Assembly: GCA_964404605.1 (NCBI GenBank) | Contig: CAYOKT010000007.1 | Location: 1 to 54,171 of the forward strand | DNA: 54,171 nucleotides | Direction of reading: 5' to 3' | Source: CAYOKT01 sp964404605 | Lineage (GTDB): Bacteria > Electryoneota > Electryoneia > Electryoneales > Electryoneaceae | In this document: in pieces, positions 34,781 through 44,071 of the stretch | Layout: the number at the start of each line of letters is the position of its first letter | Position numbering within the stretch: the first letter of the stretch is position 1 | Program-made: the position numbers and the translations under genes | The notes under the pieces: generated by a model | The model's input: only the letters and a program-made list of their open reading frames with translations | Told to the model about the DNA's origin: nothing | Databases searched by the model: none

Positions 34781-35998
34781 CTACCGTTTTCTACGGACGA
34801 ACCAGCGTTCCGCCGAGGCCCATCCGATCTGCAATCCCCAAATCGTCTCCTTCATCCCGTTCGTGCTTTCCGCACCGCGGAAATCCAGGGTGAAGGCGAA
34901 ATCAAGCATCCCGAGGTGGGTCCGGGTCGGGATGCCGAAACCGAAGCTGAACCCGGCCTGGTTCAGCGGATGATCCCCGACTTCGAGATAATGCTGCTGA
35001 AAGCGCAACCCCGCTCGATAGGTCCACTTCTGGAACCACGGGTCGAGGACATTGCCGGAGGGCAGGATCTCGAGACCCAGCCCGGCCCGGAACGCATCAA
35101 CATACGGCTGTTCATCGCTCCAATCCCTGCGGGCGGACTTCCAGAACGCCGCAGCGCTCTCGGCCGCGAGGCGCATGCGCCCCCGGGTCATGCCCGCGCC
35201 GAGGGTCACCGTGAGCGGCAGCTCCCATACCAGGTCCTTCACGGTCACGGAGTCGCCGCCCTCGATCTTGGTGGTCGCCTGGGTGTTCAGCGGCGCCGGC
35301 AGGGCGACGACACCGGCGAAGCTCCAGGTTCGGCTCGGCTCGATCAGCACCCCCAGCCGGGGCGCAAACCCCAGCATCTCCCGGCGGATGAACGCTCCCG
35401 AAGTGGGAAGAAAGCCGCCGTCGGACCGCAGGCTGAGCAGCTTCTCCGTCTTCCCGAAATAGAGATCCCCCGCCATGCCGACGGACACCTTCCCGGCGCG
35501 GAAGGCGAGGGTGAGCGAGGCCCGGGAGACTCCCCCCTCCCCCTGGTAACGCTCGGTGTAGGCAACGGTATGGGTCGTGTCCAGGGGGGTGTTCAGGTCG
35601 GACGTTCGATCCCGGAAGATGAGGAAACGGTGATCGTACACGGCGGCATACTGCAACCCGAGTCCGAGAGTCCGATAGAACGGGATCGCGATGCCCAGGG
35701 CGGGGAATCCGAAATCATCCGCCACATCCTGCCCGAAGGCGTCCCGGGCCACGTTCTTGCTGTACACCGTCCCGATCATGAAGCGAGTCCGGCCGGCGTT
35801 GTACCACCCGGCGGGATTCAGCAGCGTCAGGTGAAGCGAGTCGGCGAGGGCGATGCCGGCGCCGCCCATCGCCCCGACACGGGCCCCGCGGGTCTCATTG
35901 GGCGCTCCGATCCCGCCCGCCGAGACGATGGTCTCGGCGTGAACGGCGGCCGCCGCAAGCCCCGCGGCGAACAGGATGCCGATCCAGCAGCGTTTCAT
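34781..35998 (-). CDS. Predicted outer-membrane beta-barrel protein (FadL/PorV-like)
   Basis: A 405-residue exported protein with a clear signal peptide (MKRCWIGILFAAGLAAAAVHA). The mature part starts with GARVGAMGGAGIALADSLHLTLLNPAGW, which resembles the FadL/PorV-type start in which a conserved ALADD/NPA motif precedes the barrel. Alternating strands follow throughout, such as LGIAIPFYRTLGLGLQYAAVY and MAGDLYFGKTEKL, and the chain ends in aromatic-rich strands (IWGLQIGWASAERWFV). PorV-like proteins shuttle cargo of type IX secretion or transport hydrophobic molecules. Which role applies is unknown. It overlaps the lipoprotein gene by 4 bp. Confidence 0.7.
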   Translation of the reverse strand: MKRCWIGILFAAGLAAAAVHAETIVSAGGIGAPNETRGARVGAMGGAGIALADSLHLTLLNPAGWYNAGRTRFMIGTVYSKNVARDAFGQDVADDFGFPALGIAIPFYRTLGLGLQYAAVYDHRFLIFRDRTSDLNTPLDTTHTVAYTERYQGEGGVSRASLTLAFRAGKVSVGMAGDLYFGKTEKLLSLRSDGGFLPTSGAFIRREMLGFAPRLGVLIEPSRTWSFAGVVALPAPLNTQATTKIEGGDSVTVKDLVWELPLTVTLGAGMTRGRMRLAAESAAAFWKSARRDWSDEQPYVDAFRAGLGLEILPSGNVLDPWFQKWTYRAGLRFQQHYLEVGDHPLNQAGFSFGFGIPTRTHLGMLDFAFTLDFRGAESTNGMKETIWGLQIGWASAERWFVRRKR

Positions 35999-37191
35999 GG
36001 CGTCGCGAACCGAGTATAAATGACATGCATCATCGGGCGGTGTTCAGGATCCGCGTTGATGTCGAAGAAGCACGCGCGGCTGATCCGCTCGCCCTCATCG
36101 AGCACACGCAGTCCGACGCCGAAGTTGGAATCGGGCTGAACCGTCCAGACACGCGCCAGCGGCGTGATGATCACGCGTACCTCGCTGGTGTCCGAGGGCA
36201 CCGGGTAGGCGAGGTTGGAAGCGCTGGTGAATTGGGCGGAATCGGGGCCGACGGTCATCCAGTCGCCGCGAAGGTCGAAGGCGGTGAAACTGTCCAGCCT
36301 GCCCAGGACACCCTCGGCGCTCGTGTCCGCATGGAGGACCAGGTCCACCCGGTTGAGGCTGACCTTCGCCGGGTCGAAGAGGGAGAAATCCGCCCAGAAG
36401 AGCATCCTCCTCGCATAACCCTGCGCAAGATAGAGCCGCGGAAGCTCCGAACCGGCGAACTGGTCATCGATGAGGAAGGTCGCCAGGTTGTTGTAGACCG
36501 CGACGGTGGAGTCGAGAAGGGTATCCTCGCCGGCGACGAAGTCCACCGTGAGGTCCAGGCGGGGCAGCTTCCCGGGGTCGCTCCCGGCGCCGACGATACG
36601 CTTCAGGAAGCCGACCGGTGCGATCGGACGGATCCGCAGGCCGTAGGCGAGGGTGTCCTCGACCCAGCGGTGCAGGGTGACGCTGTCCAGTTCGATCGCG
36701 ATGGAGTCATCCGCGGCCGCCGTCCCGAGAGGGATGGTGTCGATCGGGGTGACAGCCAGCTCGTCCTCGTACCGGTATTCCAGCGGGTTGTAGGATTCGT
36801 CGATGCGGAGAACCTCGGCGGACCACTCGGTCCAGTCGGTCACCGCCTCGGAGTCGACGAAGCCGATGGCGTAGAGCCAGAGGGTGCCGGAATGAACCGC
36901 CAGCAGGGTATCGCCGATCCGGTCGAACTCCTGGAAACGGAGGACGATGTCGGAGGTGGCGCCGTCCTGCATCCCGACTGGCAGGCTGGCGGGGGAGGTC
37001 TTGTACACATCCCCGATCACGACCTGCCCGGAGAAGGTGACCGGGAGGAGGGTGTCGGAAAGTTCCCCCGTCAGCTCATCCCCGACGAGGGAGGAGCCCA
37101 CCTCGCTGTCCAGTTGGGCGCAACCGGAAACGCCGATCAGGGCGAGAAACGCCCCCAAGAGGACCATGCGGGATCGGTGTTCGTGGATCAT
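35995..37191 (-). CDS. Putative lipoprotein of unknown function
   Basis: About 398 residues. After a positively charged start, a hydrophobic stretch ends in the lipobox-like LIGVSGC, so the mature protein is probably lipid-anchored. The rest is beta-rich and acidic, with repeated Asp-Ser-Thr-rich turns (DTLLPVTFSG, DSTVAVYNN), and resembles DUF4270-like or DNRLRE-like surface domains of FCB bacteria. No enzymatic motif is visible. Alternative starts are a GTG at 37242 and an ATG at 37167. The stop overlaps the barrel-protein start by 4 bp, a sign that the two products are made together. Confidence 0.6.
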   Translation of the reverse strand: MIHEHRSRMVLLGAFLALIGVSGCAQLDSEVGSSLVGDELTGELSDTLLPVTFSGQVVIGDVYKTSPASLPVGMQDGATSDIVLRFQEFDRIGDTLLAVHSGTLWLYAIGFVDSEAVTDWTEWSAEVLRIDESYNPLEYRYEDELAVTPIDTIPLGTAAADDSIAIELDSVTLHRWVEDTLAYGLRIRPIAPVGFLKRIVGAGSDPGKLPRLDLTVDFVAGEDTLLDSTVAVYNNLATFLIDDQFAGSELPRLYLAQGYARRMLFWADFSLFDPAKVSLNRVDLVLHADTSAEGVLGRLDSFTAFDLRGDWMTVGPDSAQFTSASNLAYPVPSDTSEVRVIITPLARVWTVQPDSNFGVGLRVLDEGERISRACFFDINADPEHRPMMHVIYTRFATP

Positions 37192-37291
37192 CCGCGCAGT
37201 TCGACTCCGCGATGGGAAAAGCCTGAGACCGGTCGGTTTCACTGCACTCTTTCCGAAATCGGGTTCGCCCCCGGTTTAAACGAAACTGCAA

Positions 37292-37300
37292 TGTATAACA
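37292..37300 (-). promoter_or_regulatory. Extended -10 type promoter candidate for the envelope cluster
   Basis: On the minus strand TGTTATACA combines TATACA with an upstream TG. It lies about 100 bp before the lipoprotein ATG. No good -35 is present. Confidence 0.3.
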
Positions 37301-37444
37301 GGCCTTCGGGGGAAGCAAGGAAAGGGGTGTGCAGGGCGAGTCAGATGGGACCATGAACAGGTGGTGAAATGCGGCCCGCCCCGCGAAGAAGCGCGGGCAT
37401 TCGTTCGGAAAACAGGGAAAAGGACGAGGGCCGCTCGGCGACGG

Positions 37445-38446
37445 CTACGAGAGACGGAAGTTGAGCGGGCGGCCGCACGCTGCGCATCCGCCCGCCTCAT
37501 CCAGGCCGCTCGCGTCCACCCACCCGCCGCTCCGCCGCACGGCGACCGACCCGCAATCCGGACAGATCGTGTTGGAACCGTTCTCGAGCAGCAGGTTGCC
37601 AAGATAGACGAAGGAGAGCCGGCGTTCAGCCTCCTCCTTCGCCTGCAACAGCGTCCCCACGGGGGTCGGCGGCTCGTGCCAGCGGTGGTGCGGGAAATAG
37701 CGGGAGAGGTGCAGAGGGATGTCGGGGTTCACCCCGGCGACCCAGTCGGCGAGGCGCTTCACCTGGTCGATGGCATCCGTGATGCCCGTGACCATAAGAT
37801 GGGTAACCTCGACATGTACCCCTTCCTCGTGCAGAATGCGGATCGAGCGCTGCACCACTTCCAGTTCGCCGCCTGTGTACTTGTGGTAATACTCCTCGTC
37901 CATGAACTTCAGATCCACGTTCGCGGCGTCGATCCACGGCGCGAGGGCGCGCAGCGGCTCCTCGTCCACGTAGCCGTTGGTCACGAGGACATTGATCCCC
38001 CCTTTCGCGCTGATCCGGGGGGCGGTGTCGCGGACGGTTTCGTACCAGATGAGCGGCTCGGTGTAGGTGTAGGCGAGGCCGACCGAGCCGCGGGTCATGG
38101 CGTATTCCGACAACTCGTCCGGTTCCATGAACCTTGTCAGGGCGGTGTGCTGGGAGATGTCACAGTTCTGGCACCAGCGGCAGAAGAGGTTGCAGCCGTT
38201 CGGCCCGGCGGACCAGATGCGGCTGCCGGGGAACACGTGATAGAGCGGTTTCTTCTCGATGGGGTCGAGGTGCAGGGCGACAAGCTGGCCGTAATTCGTC
38301 GCCAGCAGGCGGCCGTCCACGACCGCGCGGCCGCGGCAGAGCCCGGCCTGCCCCTCCTTCAAGCGGCAGTGCACCGGGCAAATCTCGCAGATGATGCGAT
38401 CCCCGTCACGGCGCTGGTAGGGAACCTCGACTTCTCCCACGTCCAT
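37445..38446 (-). CDS. amrS: AmmeMemoRadiSam-type radical SAM enzyme
   Basis: A 333-residue radical SAM protein. An N-terminal CEICPVHCRLKEGQAGLC region (C20-C37) precedes the [4Fe-4S]/SAM motif CNLFCRWC (C85, C89, C92), then GLAYTYTEPLIWYE, and it ends in a zinc-ribbon-like CPDCG...CAACG. This arrangement is typical of the AmrS family, the radical SAM member of the AMMECR1-MEMO1-radical SAM group, related to pyruvate-formate-lyase activators. No AMMECR1 or MEMO1 gene is in the window. The natural substrate of the family is not established here. A GGAAG ribosome site precedes the ATG. Confidence 0.85.
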   Translation of the reverse strand: MDVGEVEVPYQRRDGDRIICEICPVHCRLKEGQAGLCRGRAVVDGRLLATNYGQLVALHLDPIEKKPLYHVFPGSRIWSAGPNGCNLFCRWCQNCDISQHTALTRFMEPDELSEYAMTRGSVGLAYTYTEPLIWYETVRDTAPRISAKGGINVLVTNGYVDEEPLRALAPWIDAANVDLKFMDEEYYHKYTGGELEVVQRSIRILHEEGVHVEVTHLMVTGITDAIDQVKRLADWVAGVNPDIPLHLSRYFPHHRWHEPPTPVGTLLQAKEEAERRLSFVYLGNLLLENGSNTICPDCGSVAVRRSGGWVDASGLDEAGGCAACGRPLNFRLS

Positions 38447-38490
38447 GGATCTTCCTCACCTGCCTCGCAATTCCCGTCCCGCCGCCGGCC

Positions 38491-38577
38491 ATGAGACCCG
38501 GGGTACCCGCCTTCGCTACGCTACCCGCCTTCACCTATGGCGTGGCGAGCGGCGCGGCAAGAACCCCGGGCCACCCC
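38491..38577. repeat. Long form of the interspersed GC-rich repeat
   Basis: It begins ATGAGACCCGGGG and ends CCCCGGGCCACCC, matching the ends of the unit at 9358-9387. Between them are about 54 extra bases that contain TACCCGCCTTC twice (38504-38514 and 38522-38532). This points to a repeat family with an optional internal segment. Confidence 0.6.
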
Positions 38578-38714
38578 ACCATCGAGGCGGACAGGCCCAA
38601 ATCGCCAGAAAGATAATGCAATTCCTCGCCCGAGGAGACACCGGTCCGGGGGGAATTCATCCACCGGCGAGAAAGAAGCGCCCGCCGGCTCATCACCCTC
38701 GGAGGTCGACGCTC

Positions 38715-38752
38715 GAAAAACCCCTCTCCATCCGGGGATGAAGAGGGGTTCG
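38715..38752 (-). terminator. Intrinsic terminator of the C25-family gene
   Basis: AACCCCTCT (38719-38727) and AGAGGGGTT (38742-38750) form a 9-bp stem. On the minus strand it is followed by TTTC. It lies about 80 bp after the stop codon. Confidence 0.75.
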
Positions 38753-38827
38753 GTTCAGATCGCAATCACTCTCAGTGCCGCCTCTCTGCCGTTCGACCGG
38801 CGGAGCGGACGGCACGGCCGGTTCGGA

Positions 38828-41800
38828 TCACTTCATCAGGACCATCTTGCTCGTCTGGTGCAGCGGACCGGCGTCGAAGCGGAGGAAGTAGATCCCGCTT
38901 GCGAGGGAGCTGCCGTCGAAGCTCAGCTCGTGCCGCCCCGCCTTCATCGTCCGGTCGGCGAGGACCGCAACCTCCTGCCCGAGGATGTTGAACACCCGGG
39001 CGGTGACACGGGTCTGCGCCTTCAGCGTGAAGCGCACCGCGGCGGTCGGGTTGAACGGGTTCGGATAGGCGCCGTTGAACTCCCAGGCCAGCGGCAGTGC
39101 GGTTTCGCTTCCCGGCTCATCCTCCACCGCCGCTCCGGTCACCGTGAACGAGATGGGCACATAGACCCGCTGCCCGAGGGCGGTATGGTCGAAGCGCATC
39201 CAGACATTGTACTCGCCGGACGGAAGGCTTTCCGCGCTCAGCGTCAGGTCGAGGGTCAAGCTCTCCCCGCCGGGTATTTCGCCCTGATCAGGAACGAGGT
39301 CGATCCAGGCCGTGTTACGCAGCACTTCCCACATCTGGACCCGATCCGCCACTCCGCCGTCATAGAGGGCAACAAACGACCAGATCAGGGGATTCCAGGT
39401 GTTGGTAACGAACGCCCCGGAGGGGGTGTAATCCTCGCTTTCGAAGGTATACTCCGTCTGCAAATCGCCGTTGGCCGGGTCCATCTTGCGGATCGTCACC
39501 GTGGTGCCCGAAAGCGGCTCGGTGATCAGGAACAGGTAGTACCCGTCCGGGTCCTCCGGATTCCACCCGGCGCCTCGCGGATAGATGTTCTGCGGGTACT
39601 CGTAGACCTCTTCTCCCGCCCGGTTGATGCCGTAGATCGGGGTCGTCAGATCTCCGAGCCAGAAGATGTCGCGCTCGGTGTCATAGGCGACATACCGGCA
39701 GGGATTGACCGGCAGAGGGATGGAATCCAGGGTCACCGGCTGCCCTTCGCTGATGTCCATCCGGTAGAGCCAGCCGTTGTCCGCGCCGTAGAGGTACTCC
39801 CCGTCCCAGGTGAGGCCGTAGAACCCGACCGGGCTGGGATCGGCGACCGGTTGATCGTAGGTCAACTGGAGGATGCCCTCCGGGTTGTACACGTACAGCT
39901 TGTTCGGTCCGCTGTTGTCGAAGTTGTTCGACCCGGTGACCCAGAAGTTGCCCTCGACGAAGGCGATCCCACGGTTCCGGCTTTCCCGAGTGTCGAGGTC
40001 GAAGTCGAAAACGGGATCCCAGGCGTCCTCGAGATCATCGGTGCCGAAGCCGGCGCCGTTCCCGCCGGAGGCCGCGTGATCCGGCCCGGCGAAGTCCACC
40101 TTGGTGGTGAATTCCACCGGCCCGTCACCATCGTTTTCGATGGTCATCGGCACCGTGACCTCATGGCCCGGATCCACCGTCTCCGCGACCTCCGTCGGGG
40201 TGATGGCGAACTCCGGGTGCGGCATTGCGAAGTCCACGGTGAGCGTCTCGCCCTCGACCACGGTCAAGGGTTCGGAGATGACCGAGTTGAACCCGAACAT
40301 CTCCGCGACGAGCTGGTGATCTCCGATGACCACTTCGCCGAGTAGATACTGGCCGTTTTCATCGGTCGTCGTGGTGAAGACGTAGTCGGTGGTGCGGACC
40401 GTGAGGCCCTCGATCGGTTCGCCGTTATCCAGGCGGGTCACGGTACCCTGGATCGATCCCGTGATCATACGGACGTTGGTCGTGATCAGGATCGCCCGGC
40501 CGTTGGTGATCGGTGCGGTGCCGGAGGAATAGGCGAGCCAAAACGCGAGCTGGAGACCATCCGACTGGTCGCCGTTCTCGATGCCCGTCGTCCAGTACGG
40601 ATTATCGTGGTACCAGCCCGAGGAGTGGTTCATCGTCGCGTACTGGAAGAGGATCTCGTTGTCTCCCGAATAGGTCGCATGTCCGGGAACCTGATCGTAG
40701 AGGATGAGTTCGAAGGTGCACGGGTTCGACCCCTGGCCGTCGGGCACGGAGTACCACTCGATGATGTAGCGGCCGTTGGGAGCATCATTGTAGGCGTAGA
40801 CGCCTCCGCCGCCCGTGGTCATCCGCTCGTCCCAATAGGGCGCGATCATGTAGTTCGGTCCAAGCGGGGAAGGAATCGTCCAGTTCCGGGCGAGGGCCAT
40901 GTCGGTCTGGTCGCCCATGGCGATCATGCCGTTGGCGCTCACCGTGATCTCGGTGAACTCCTCGCCGTAGTACTGGAAAGTGAACGGCAATTGGACCAGG
41001 ACCGCCTCGTCATCGTCATCGCCGGTATCGTTGATCCCGAGGAGCACGCCCGTGTAGTCGTTGCCGGGAGCGCCCGGCTTGATCTCCACCCAGTCATAGG
41101 TGGGTGCGAGATCATATTCGGTGTCCGTGTTGTCGAAGGCGTAATATCCGTAGTTGTCCGGGCCCTCCGGATCGGTGGCCACGCGGTTTCCGAGAGCGAA
41201 GCTGACGAAGGCGGTATCCACCTGCCCGGTGCCGCTGGTGACGATCAACTGGGCGTGCGCAATCCTGCCGGGCACCGTGGTCGGGTGAGCGGCGACGAGG
41301 AAGTTCCCCGTCGTGGCGCTGCCGCCGACCGGCATCGCGGGTACGGAGGCTTCATTCTCGGCGACGGTCAGGAAGGGATCGAGGCTGACGAGAACACCAT
41401 TTGACACGCCCATGTCGCTGCCGCCCACGTTGGAAAGGGTGAACGACACATTGCCGTTCTGCCCGGGGGGAATGCCGCCCGCGGGAAGGTGCACCGAAGT
41501 CGTCACGAGCTGGGGAGCGCTGACCGGAATGCGAAGAACATCCTCGTAGTTCGAAGTACCGTTGCTGAAGACCAGGCTGAGTTCGGCGTCCCACTCGTGC
41601 TGGGCGTCGGGGGCGATCTCGACCAGGATCATGCCCGTGCCCGTGCTCTCCGCATCCGGTGCGATATCGGTATACGAGACGATGCCGTTGACAGCCGACA
41701 CGAAGGGATCCCAGGAACTCGCGGACAGGTTGAACCCGCTCGCCGTGGAGCCGCCGTAATTGTGCGCGGTGACGATCAGCCCGACGGTTTCCCCCGCCTC

Positions 41801-43849
41801 GGGGACGCCGTTGGCGTTCCCGGAAGTCCCCCCGGCGCCGTTGTCCTGGTACGTGACATCGACATACCCCACCCTTTCGGCGGGTGAGGTGACGGTGATG
41901 TCGATCTGCTCCGGCTTGAAGTTCTGTGCGGTCACGGTAAGGGTGGCATCCCCGGTGAACCGGACCGGGACTTCCAGAGTGACCATGCCGTCCGGCCCCG
42001 TGGTACCGGTGGCGATGACCTCCTCGTCATTGTCCACCTTGTAGAAGGTGACCCATGCTCCCTCCACGGGGGAGTCGTTTTCGAGCACCTCGACCGTGTG
42101 GAAGTTGGTGCCGAGTTCCATCGTGGCCGCGGTGTTAACCGTGAAGGTATGGGGGATGTCGGTCCAGACCCAGACCGTGGGGTCGCCCATCAGGTTGCAC
42201 CACTCGCTGAAGCTCGCGGTCTGGCCGGGCTCGAAGATGTGATAGTTCATCCACAAGTTGATCTTCGCGCCGCGGATGATATCGCCCATGGCTCTGTTCC
42301 GCTGAACGAACATGCTGTAATAAGCACCTCCGACGAGCGAATTGTTGAACCGTGTGTGAGTGCTGGAGGTCGCCGTGCCGATGGCGCCGATGGCACCGCG
42401 GGCGGAGGTCATGGTCCCGGCCCGGATGTATACCTCATTCTTCCCCAGCCCCGTAACCCAGTTGCCGGTGCCGCAGGTGACATCGACGACGACCGGGGTC
42501 ATATCCGTGTTGGTAAACCCGTTGATCTGGGATTCCGAAATCCCCTGCCCAAGCCAGCCCCGGTAGCCGTAGAGGCTGACACCGGTATTGATCTTGTTGA
42601 TGGAAAAATTGTTCAGCGCGCTACTGCTCGGGTAATCGTAATACCACGCGGTATCGACGTCGGTGTAACCGAGATCAAGCATCGCATGGCGCGCATAGCG
42701 ACTGAGAAAGATGGTCGAAATGCCGCTGAGGGAGGAACCGGCGGCCAACATCCCGCGATGATACCACCCGGTGTTCCCCATGTCGACATCGCGCTCGTAA
42801 CTGAGCACCTTGTGCACGTATTTCGTGATGTCATCATAACTGGCGACGCTGATCCGGCCGATACCGACATCGACCAGGTTGTCGCTCCCGGCGAGGTGGC
42901 CGTACAGCTCATCGCCCTGTCCGCTGGCGGGCGGGGTCATCACGCCGCCGCTGGCATCACCGATGATGACGATATAGTCGTACTTGGTCTCCGCCTGGTT
43001 CCAGCGGGTCTGCAGGGCGGACCGTATCGACGACGCCGACCAGGAAACATCCGAATCGGTCAGGAAATCGAGTTCCCAACCCTTCTGACGCTTCCACTCG
43101 ATCCACGGCTCCAGGCGCAGCATGATCTGGCTGTTGTTCTGCACCACGACCTGCACGCCGCCCCGGACGAGCTGATAGCCGTCCAGCTCCCTCTCATCCC
43201 AGTCGAGGAAATCCCGGTACACCGGCAGAAAGGCTTCGCTGATCCGGGTGGGAGGCGCGGGCAGAGCGTTACGGTCATCCTCGCTGTTGAAACGGATCTG
43301 GACACGGAGGTTGTTGTAGACCCGGACCTCGCGCAGGGCGGGGTTCACCTGCACGGGATAGGTTATCAGGGAGCTGATGCGGAAATCGTGCAGGATGGCC
43401 GGTTCAGATGCCTCCGCGAGTGTGCCGGGAAACCAGGCGTCCACGGGGGAGCGGACTTTCCCCAGGGCGTCCGGGCTTTCATCGCCGAAATAGGCTGCGT
43501 AGTCGATTCCCCGGAGGGTGACATACTCGGCATCGAGGACCTCAACGGTCACTCCGCCGCTCGGCGGCAACCGGAAGAACCTCCCGGCGACCGGCACCAT
43601 CGGTTCTCCCTCTTCCGCCATTAAAATGCCTTCGGGCAGCTCCATCACGGTGACCGGCTCAGCGGCCGTTCCCACCGTGCTCACCCGGGGCTCGGCGAAG
43701 GAAAGCTCGAATTCGTATCCCGAGGAGGTGAGGATCCGATCCTCAACCTGAAACGAGACGGTCTGTTCCTGTGCCAACGGTGCGGCCCATGCTACGGTGG
43801 CGGCGAGCAATACGAATACCGCGCATCCCGTCCAGGTCCAACGCTTCAT
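38828..43849 (-). CDS. Large exported C25 (gingipain)-family protein with sorting-type C-terminal domain
   Basis: A 1673-residue multidomain protein. A signal peptide (1-22) is followed by a gingipain-like propeptide, then a C25 catalytic-type domain (about 225-560) with ASGQGDELYGHLAGSDNL and the nucleophile region PVVVDVTCGTGNW (C459). An Ig-like segment, CARDB-like repeats (about 660-895), a beta-sandwich region (about 895-1125), a carboxypeptidase-regulatory-like domain (GSIQGTVTRLDNGEPIEGL, from about 1132), a propeller-like part (about 1260-1500) and a PNPFNP-type C-terminal domain (about 1595-1673, ending SKMVLMK) follow. The His of the gingipain GHG motif is not seen: the aligned site reads LYGYRGWLG (Y429, R430). 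The ATG at 43849 has GGAGGAAG just upstream. Type IX-like secretion is inferred from the tail. Confidence 0.85.
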   Translation of the reverse strand: MKRWTWTGCAVFVLLAATVAWAAPLAQEQTVSFQVEDRILTSSGYEFELSFAEPRVSTVGTAAEPVTVMELPEGILMAEEGEPMVPVAGRFFRLPPSGGVTVEVLDAEYVTLRGIDYAAYFGDESPDALGKVRSPVDAWFPGTLAEASEPAILHDFRISSLITYPVQVNPALREVRVYNNLRVQIRFNSEDDRNALPAPPTRISEAFLPVYRDFLDWDERELDGYQLVRGGVQVVVQNNSQIMLRLEPWIEWKRQKGWELDFLTDSDVSWSASSIRSALQTRWNQAETKYDYIVIIGDASGGVMTPPASGQGDELYGHLAGSDNLVDVGIGRISVASYDDITKYVHKVLSYERDVDMGNTGWYHRGMLAAGSSLSGISTIFLSRYARHAMLDLGYTDVDTAWYYDYPSSSALNNFSINKINTGVSLYGYRGWLGQGISESQINGFTNTDMTPVVVDVTCGTGNWVTGLGKNEVYIRAGTMTSARGAIGAIGTATSSTHTRFNNSLVGGAYYSMFVQRNRAMGDIIRGAKINLWMNYHIFEPGQTASFSEWCNLMGDPTVWVWTDIPHTFTVNTAATMELGTNFHTVEVLENDSPVEGAWVTFYKVDNDEEVIATGTTGPDGMVTLEVPVRFTGDATLTVTAQNFKPEQIDITVTSPAERVGYVDVTYQDNGAGGTSGNANGVPEAGETVGLIVTAHNYGGSTASGFNLSASSWDPFVSAVNGIVSYTDIAPDAESTGTGMILVEIAPDAQHEWDAELSLVFSNGTSNYEDVLRIPVSAPQLVTTSVHLPAGGIPPGQNGNVSFTLSNVGGSDMGVSNGVLVSLDPFLTVAENEASVPAMPVGGSATTGNFLVAAHPTTVPGRIAHAQLIVTSGTGQVDTAFVSFALGNRVATDPEGPDNYGYYAFDNTDTEYDLAPTYDWVEIKPGAPGNDYTGVLLGINDTGDDDDEAVLVQLPFTFQYYGEEFTEITVSANGMIAMGDQTDMALARNWTIPSPLGPNYMIAPYWDERMTTGGGGVYAYNDAPNGRYIIEWYSVPDGQGSNPCTFELILYDQVPGHATYSGDNEILFQYATMNHSSGWYHDNPYWTTGIENGDQSDGLQLAFWLAYSSGTAPITNGRAILITTNVRMITGSIQGTVTRLDNGEPIEGLTVRTTDYVFTTTTDENGQYLLGEVVIGDHQLVAEMFGFNSVISEPLTVVEGETLTVDFAMPHPEFAITPTEVAETVDPGHEVTVPMTIENDGDGPVEFTTKVDFAGPDHAASGGNGAGFGTDDLEDAWDPVFDFDLDTRESRNRGIAFVEGNFWVTGSNNFDNSGPNKLYVYNPEGILQLTYDQPVADPSPVGFYGLTWDGEYLYGADNGWLYRMDISEGQPVTLDSIPLPVNPCRYVAYDTERDIFWLGDLTTPIYGINRAGEEVYEYPQNIYPRGAGWNPEDPDGYYLFLITEPLSGTTVTIRKMDPANGDLQTEYTFESEDYTPSGAFVTNTWNPLIWSFVALYDGGVADRVQMWEVLRNTAWIDLVPDQGEIPGGESLTLDLTLSAESLPSGEYNVWMRFDHTALGQRVYVPISFTVTGAAVEDEPGSETALPLAWEFNGAYPNPFNPTAAVRFTLKAQTRVTARVFNILGQEVAVLADRTMKAGRHELSFDGSSLASGIYFLRFDAGPLHQTSKMVLMK

Positions 43850-44071
43850 CTCTTCCTCCAACACTTGGCCAGTGCGCTGAATAAGTTATCCGCTTTTTAC
43901 AATAACGCACAATATAAGATCGCTCACTCCCGCCGAAAGTTCTTGGCTGGAAAGAATTCATTTCAGGGCGAGCCGGGAGTCGAGAGACACCGGCCGGTGG
44001 TCCCAGGGGATAAGAAAAGAGGTTTGGAGAGCCGGGGTCATTGACGGCCGTCACCAGCTCGCTTTTCGTTG

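Larger units (their letters stand above)
38447..38827. other. 381-bp intergenic region with repeat and terminator
   Basis: No gene is recognised. It holds the long form of an interspersed repeat at 38491-38577 and the terminator of the C25-family gene at 38715-38752. The remaining sequence shows no coding signal or clear promoter. Confidence 0.7.
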
